This document shows positions 63,726 through 64,000 of a DNA stretch of 64,000 bases, piece by piece. The notes beneath the pieces were generated by a model. It was given only the letters and a program-made list of their open reading frames with translations. It had not been told where the DNA came from and ran no database searches. The DNA lies in contig LSAX01000008.1 in NCBI GenBank assembly GCA_001557505.1, positions 2,496,153-2,560,152 on the forward strand, given 5' to 3'. The first letter of the stretch is position 1. Every line of letters begins with the position of its first letter. Source of the DNA: Reticulascus tulasneorum. Taxonomy: Eukaryota; Ascomycota; Sordariomycetes; Glomerellales; Reticulascaceae. Made by a program: the position numbers and the translations under genes.

Positions 63726-63959
63726 TAATTTAGATTAATTAGTTATTTAATTAATTTAGTTATTTAATTAATATATATATATATTCTTTAGTCATTTTAA
63801 TCATTTTTAGTCAGACTAAATTTAGTCTATTTTAGTCTTAGTTAATTAGTTAACTAATTTTAGTTAGTCTTAATCAAATTTTAATTAACTAAAATTACAA
63901 CCTTGATTACTAAGTAATAAAAATAAGTAGATAAAATAATAATTAGATAATATCTTAGT

Positions 63960-64000
63960 TAAGGTTGTAAGATTAGTTAGTAATTATTAATTATTAGTTA
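63960..64000 (+). mobile_element. Left end of a further hAT element at the window edge
   Basis: TAAGGTTGTAAGATTAGTTA resembles the mutated CAAGGTTGTA terminus of element D; the rest lies outside the window. Confidence 0.45.

Larger units (their letters stand above)
48787..63905 (-). mobile_element. hAT element D, transposase on minus strand, interrupted by composite G
   Basis: The left end CAAGGTTGTAAATTTAG and the right end, the inverse of CAAGGTTGTAATTTTAG, share a variant terminal sequence (TTGTA instead of TTGTG). Their subterminal segments also match each other (AGTCTGATTAAAATGATT against AGTCTGACTAAAAATGATT), so I pair them. The C-terminal part of the transposase lies at about 49,250-51,290 and its N-terminal part at about 62,424-63,240, with composite G in between. 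The flanking octamers TCTATGAT and ATTACTAA do not match, so a duplication is not demonstrated and the pairing is inference. Confidence 0.6.
29380..64000. other. A+T-rich isochore, RIP-like transposon island
   Basis: At about 29,380 the composition changes within a few tens of bases from normal to almost pure A/T and stays so to the window end. The few protein similarities are transposon-derived and disrupted. Several stops correspond to a G-to-A change of tryptophan TGG to TAG or TAA when copies are compared, as repeat-induced point mutation produces. Typical tRNA, rRNA or host genes are absent. I judged composition by eye and did not count it. Confidence 0.85.

Overview
The window looks like a contig from a filamentous ascomycete (Pezizomycotina). 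The genes have several short (47-76 nt) GT-AG introns with CTAAC/CTGAC-type branch sites. The conserved proteins are fungal in type (Atg4, Jjj1, Sqs1, fungal cystathionine gamma-synthase, an SPX-RING protein, H2A ending in SQEL). The window splits sharply into a normal-composition gene-bearing part (1 to about 29,380) and an extremely A+T-rich, gene-free part (about 29,380 to 64,000) that resembles a RIP-mutated transposon island. I cannot resolve the class.

Gene-bearing part, left to right: a VOC/glyoxalase-like protein of unknown role (+); cystathionine gamma-synthase (+); an SPX-RING ubiquitin ligase-like protein (-); the J-protein Jjj1 (+); the autophagy protease Atg4 (-); the G-patch/R3H splicing factor Sqs1 (+); histones H2B (-) and H2A (+) as a divergent pair; a small complex I LYR subunit, NDUFB9/B22 type (-), divergent from the 2-oxoglutarate dehydrogenase E2 gene KGD2 (+). 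A 4.85-kb stretch without a convincing gene follows, holding a 42-bp perfect palindrome beside a six-unit minisatellite. Near the isochore edge lie a small secreted cyanovirin-N (CVNH) protein gene (+) and a possible 61-aa Myb-like protein (+). Several genes are visible only after introns are spliced by eye, notably the five-exon NDUFB9 gene and the last zinc finger of Jjj1.

A+T-rich part: a decayed Tad-like LINE (+), then a nest of related hAT elements defined by CAGGGTTGTG/CAAGGTTGTG termini and 8-bp target-site duplications. Element B sits inside element A; element J sits inside a rearranged composite G, which sits inside element D, which interrupts element C. Another element starts at the right edge. 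Their transposases are riddled with stops but keep a BED-type zinc finger, a hAT dimerisation domain and an unusually dense, conserved set of introns. Most copies carry a private minisatellite beside the end of the transposase.

The core genes are independent housekeeping functions: sulfur amino acids, phosphate sensing, ribosome biogenesis, autophagy, splicing, chromatin and mitochondrial energy metabolism. The clearest shared logic is in the divergent pairs H2A/H2B and NDUFB9/KGD2. The most unusual observation is that the two introns of the CVNH gene are 54 nt each and match each other at 41 of 54 positions, as expected of introner-like elements.
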